Shown here in pieces: positions 7,174 to 8,646 of a DNA stretch of 8,646 nt. Below the pieces are notes generated by a model, which had not been told where the DNA came from, ran no database searches, and worked only from the letters and a program-made list of their open reading frames with translations. The stretch lies in contig CAZMRK010000726.1 of the NCBI GenBank assembly GCA_964568355.1, forward strand, positions 1 to 8,646. Reading direction: 5' to 3'. Source of the stretch: JAJPJX01 sp964568355 (GTDB taxonomy: Bacteria > Acidobacteriota > Terriglobia > Bryobacterales > Bryobacteraceae). The position numbers and the translations under genes were made by a program. The number at the start of each line of letters is the position of its first letter. Positions within the stretch are counted from its first letter, which is position 1.

Positions 7174-7198
7174 GGGAGGTTGAAACGGGAGCAGGCGC

Positions 7199-8644
7199 CT
7201 AAAAATAAAGCTTCAGGCCAAGCTGACCGATGCGGGCGGGGGTGGAGGTTCCGAAGATTTTGCCTCCGACCGCTGGCAGGTCCACGCTGGTATTGGGATT
7301 GGAGAGGTTGGTCAGATTGAACGCGTTGAAATATTCCAGACGGAACTGGAAGTAAACGCGCTCGTTGACGTGGAAATCCTTGAGCAGGGACAGGTCCTGG
7401 TTGGAGAGGCCCGGCCCGCGCAGGATATTGCGGCCGGCGTTGCCGATGGTGTACATGGCCGGCACGGGAAAGTCGCTAATGTTAAACCACTGGTCGCGGC
7501 TCGGGTTGGCGACCGCGCCGGTGCCGGCCACGTTGGGACGCAGGCCGTAGGACCGCCCCGTGTTGGTAGGATCGGCGGAGCCCAGGGTGGGAGTAAAGGG
7601 GAAACCGCCCTGGAAGGTGACGATGCCGCCAAGCTGCCATCCGCTGATGATCTTATCCGCGACGCCGCGCACGCTGCCGGCCAGAGGCTTACCCCGGCCG
7701 AAGGGCAACTCGATGACGAAGCTGCTGACGAAGCGCTGGTTGAAATCCGTGGTCGCGGGCCCGCGCATGGTGCGGTAGTTGTACGGATTGTCGGAACCGC
7801 CGCTGCCCTGATCGCTGCTGTCCATATCGATGGTGCGGCTCCAACTGTAGCCGATCATGAACTGGTAGCCGCTCGAGTAGCGCTTTTCGAGCTTGACTTC
7901 GAGGCCGTTGTAATTGGCATTGCCGCTGGTATCGAAATAGTTGCCGCCGGAGAACCGGGGGTTGGGCCGGCGTTCCTGCACGGGGCGCGTGTCACCGGGA
8001 GTGATGGGCGGGAAGTTGGCCGGCTGCACTTCGCGCTCCAGGTGGTGGGACTGGTTGCCCACGTAGGCGACCTCGAGCGAGAAGTCGCGGAGGATCTCCC
8101 GCTGGATGGCGAAGTTGTATTGGGTCATGCGCGGCGTCACCATGTGCGGATCGAAGCCAAAGGCAAGCGGCGGGGTGAAATTGGCGTTGGAGCTGAACGG
8201 ATCGAAGAAGCTCTCCACGCGGCGCTGCGGCACTCCGCCGACGGCGGTCTGGTTAAGCGATTCATCTACGATGAAGGGCGCATTGATGACGGGGACGCTG
8301 ACCGTGTTGTTGCCGCTGGTCAGCATATAGAACAAACCGAACCCGGCGCGGATGACGGTCTTGTTGTCGCTGAAAGGCCGCCAGGCGAGCCCCATGCGGG
8401 GAGCCCAATCGCGCTTGTCGGTGAAGATCAGGTTGTTGGGCAGACCGGCTTCCTCGGGGGTCTGGAAGACGTCCTGGTAGCGCGGATAGGCGTATTGCGC
8501 CACCTGCTGGGTGACCAGGTTGATCTGGCCGTTGGGCATGCGGGAGACCTGAATTTTGTTGGTCACGAAATCAAACCGCGCGGCCTGGTAGCCGAGGTAG
8601 AAGGGCGTGGCGTTGTATTCGTAACGCAGGCCGATGTTGAAGGT
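7199..8644 (-). repeat. Direct repeat copy B (visible part of the upstream receptor gene)
   Basis: Partner of 3674-5119 at an offset of 3525 bases and in the same orientation. The stop codons differ (TAG here, TGA in copy A), and the sequences beyond the stops are unrelated: a strong terminator here and a weak hairpin there. The duplicated unit therefore appears to end at the coding sequence. Confidence 0.85.
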
Positions 8645-8646
8645 CA
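7199..8646 (-). CDS. TonB-dependent receptor, Oar-like, C-terminal barrel part; 5' end outside window
   Basis: The visible 481 residues are the C-terminal part of an outer-membrane receptor barrel, ending LGLKLYF. The frame stays open to the right edge: upstream of the GTG at 8566 it continues as TFNIGLRYEYN...ARFDF, matching TVNLGLRYEIN...ARFDF in the neighbouring receptor, so that GTG is an internal valine. The signal peptide, regulatory-like domain and plug must lie beyond the window. From 8644 to the stop it has exactly as many codons as the matching part (5119-3674) of the complete copy. In the last 90 residues 75 are identical. Differences cluster in short patches that may be surface loops, for example around 8405-8436 and in the PQRRVESFF stretch. 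A terminator 25 bases after the stop ends this unit before the second copy. The ligand is unknown. Confidence 0.92.
   Translation of the reverse strand, partial: TFNIGLRYEYNATPFYLGYQAARFDFVTNKIQVSRMPNGQINLVTQQVAQYAYPRYQDVFQTPEEAGLPNNLIFTDKRDWAPRMGLAWRPFSDNKTVIRAGFGLFYMLTSGNNTVSVPVINAPFIVDESLNQTAVGGVPQRRVESFFDPFSSNANFTPPLAFGFDPHMVTPRMTQYNFAIQREILRDFSLEVAYVGNQSHHLEREVQPANFPPITPGDTRPVQERRPNPRFSGGNYFDTSGNANYNGLEVKLEKRYSSGYQFMIGYSWSRTIDMDSSDQGSGGSDNPYNYRTMRGPATTDFNQRFVSSFVIELPFGRGKPLAGSVRGVADKIISGWQLGGIVTFQGGFPFTPTLGSADPTNTGRSYGLRPNVAGTGAVANPSRDQWFNISDFPVPAMYTIGNAGRNILRGPGLSNQDLSLLKDFHVNERVYFQFRLEYFNAFNLTNLSNPNTSVDLPAVGGKIFGTSTPARIGQLGLKLYF

Larger units (their letters stand above)
6938..7198 (-). 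other. Spacer between tandem receptor genes (terminator, promoter, leader)
   Basis: 261 non-coding bases. In the direction of transcription they hold the terminator of the upstream receptor gene, a TTGACA/TACGAT promoter with an inverted repeat, a leader with a purine-rich stretch (GGGGAAGAGGAAGG, around 7049-7062), and the Shine-Dalgarno with its hairpin. No conserved riboswitch core (cobalamin, TPP) and no additional gene is recognised. Confidence 0.6.

Noticed and set aside
8564..8566. GTG as a true start of the right-hand receptor gene
   Set aside because: The frame continues upstream with clear homology to the barrel of the neighbouring receptor up to the window edge, so this is an internal valine codon.

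Overview
The window looks like chromosomal DNA from an Acidobacteriota bacterium, probably of the Solibacter/Bryobacter type. This is an inference from gene content: a class II (B12-dependent) ribonucleotide reductase, GC-rich coding DNA, and two very large Oar-like TonB-dependent receptors that begin with a carboxypeptidase-regulatory-like domain, a family strongly expanded in that phylum. No mobile element, CRISPR array, tRNA or rRNA is visible.

Left part, plus strand (1-3630): the 3' end of a vitamin B12-dependent ribonucleotide reductase gene (nrdJ), cut by the window edge and followed by a terminator-like hairpin. Next come two genes joined by a 4-base ATGA overlap. The first encodes a lipoprotein with an N-terminal domain that resembles a zincin metallopeptidase but appears to have lost its zinc motif, followed by four TPR repeats. 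The second encodes an exported amidohydrolase with the usual metal-binding residues. The overlap suggests a two-gene operon whose products act in the cell envelope.

Right part, minus strand (3674-8646): two tandem paralogous TonB-dependent receptor genes. The upstream copy (7199-8646) is cut by the right window edge; the downstream copy (3674-6937) is complete. Their shared C-terminal 481 residues have exactly the same length, so the genes form a direct repeat at an offset of 3525 bases. The 261-base spacer between them holds, in transcription order, a rho-independent terminator for the upstream copy, a sigma70-like promoter whose -35 element lies in a small inverted repeat, a leader of about 150 bases, and a Shine-Dalgarno next to a small hairpin. 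The two receptors therefore appear to be separate transcription units that could be regulated differently.

The two halves converge at 3631-3673, a 43-base gap with a compact hairpin. Nothing in the sequence ties the receptors functionally to the lipoprotein/amidohydrolase pair. No complete undescribed system is evident. The best leads are the apparently dead zincin domain on a TPR lipoprotein coupled to an exported amidohydrolase, and the precisely collinear receptor duplication with its separate promoter.
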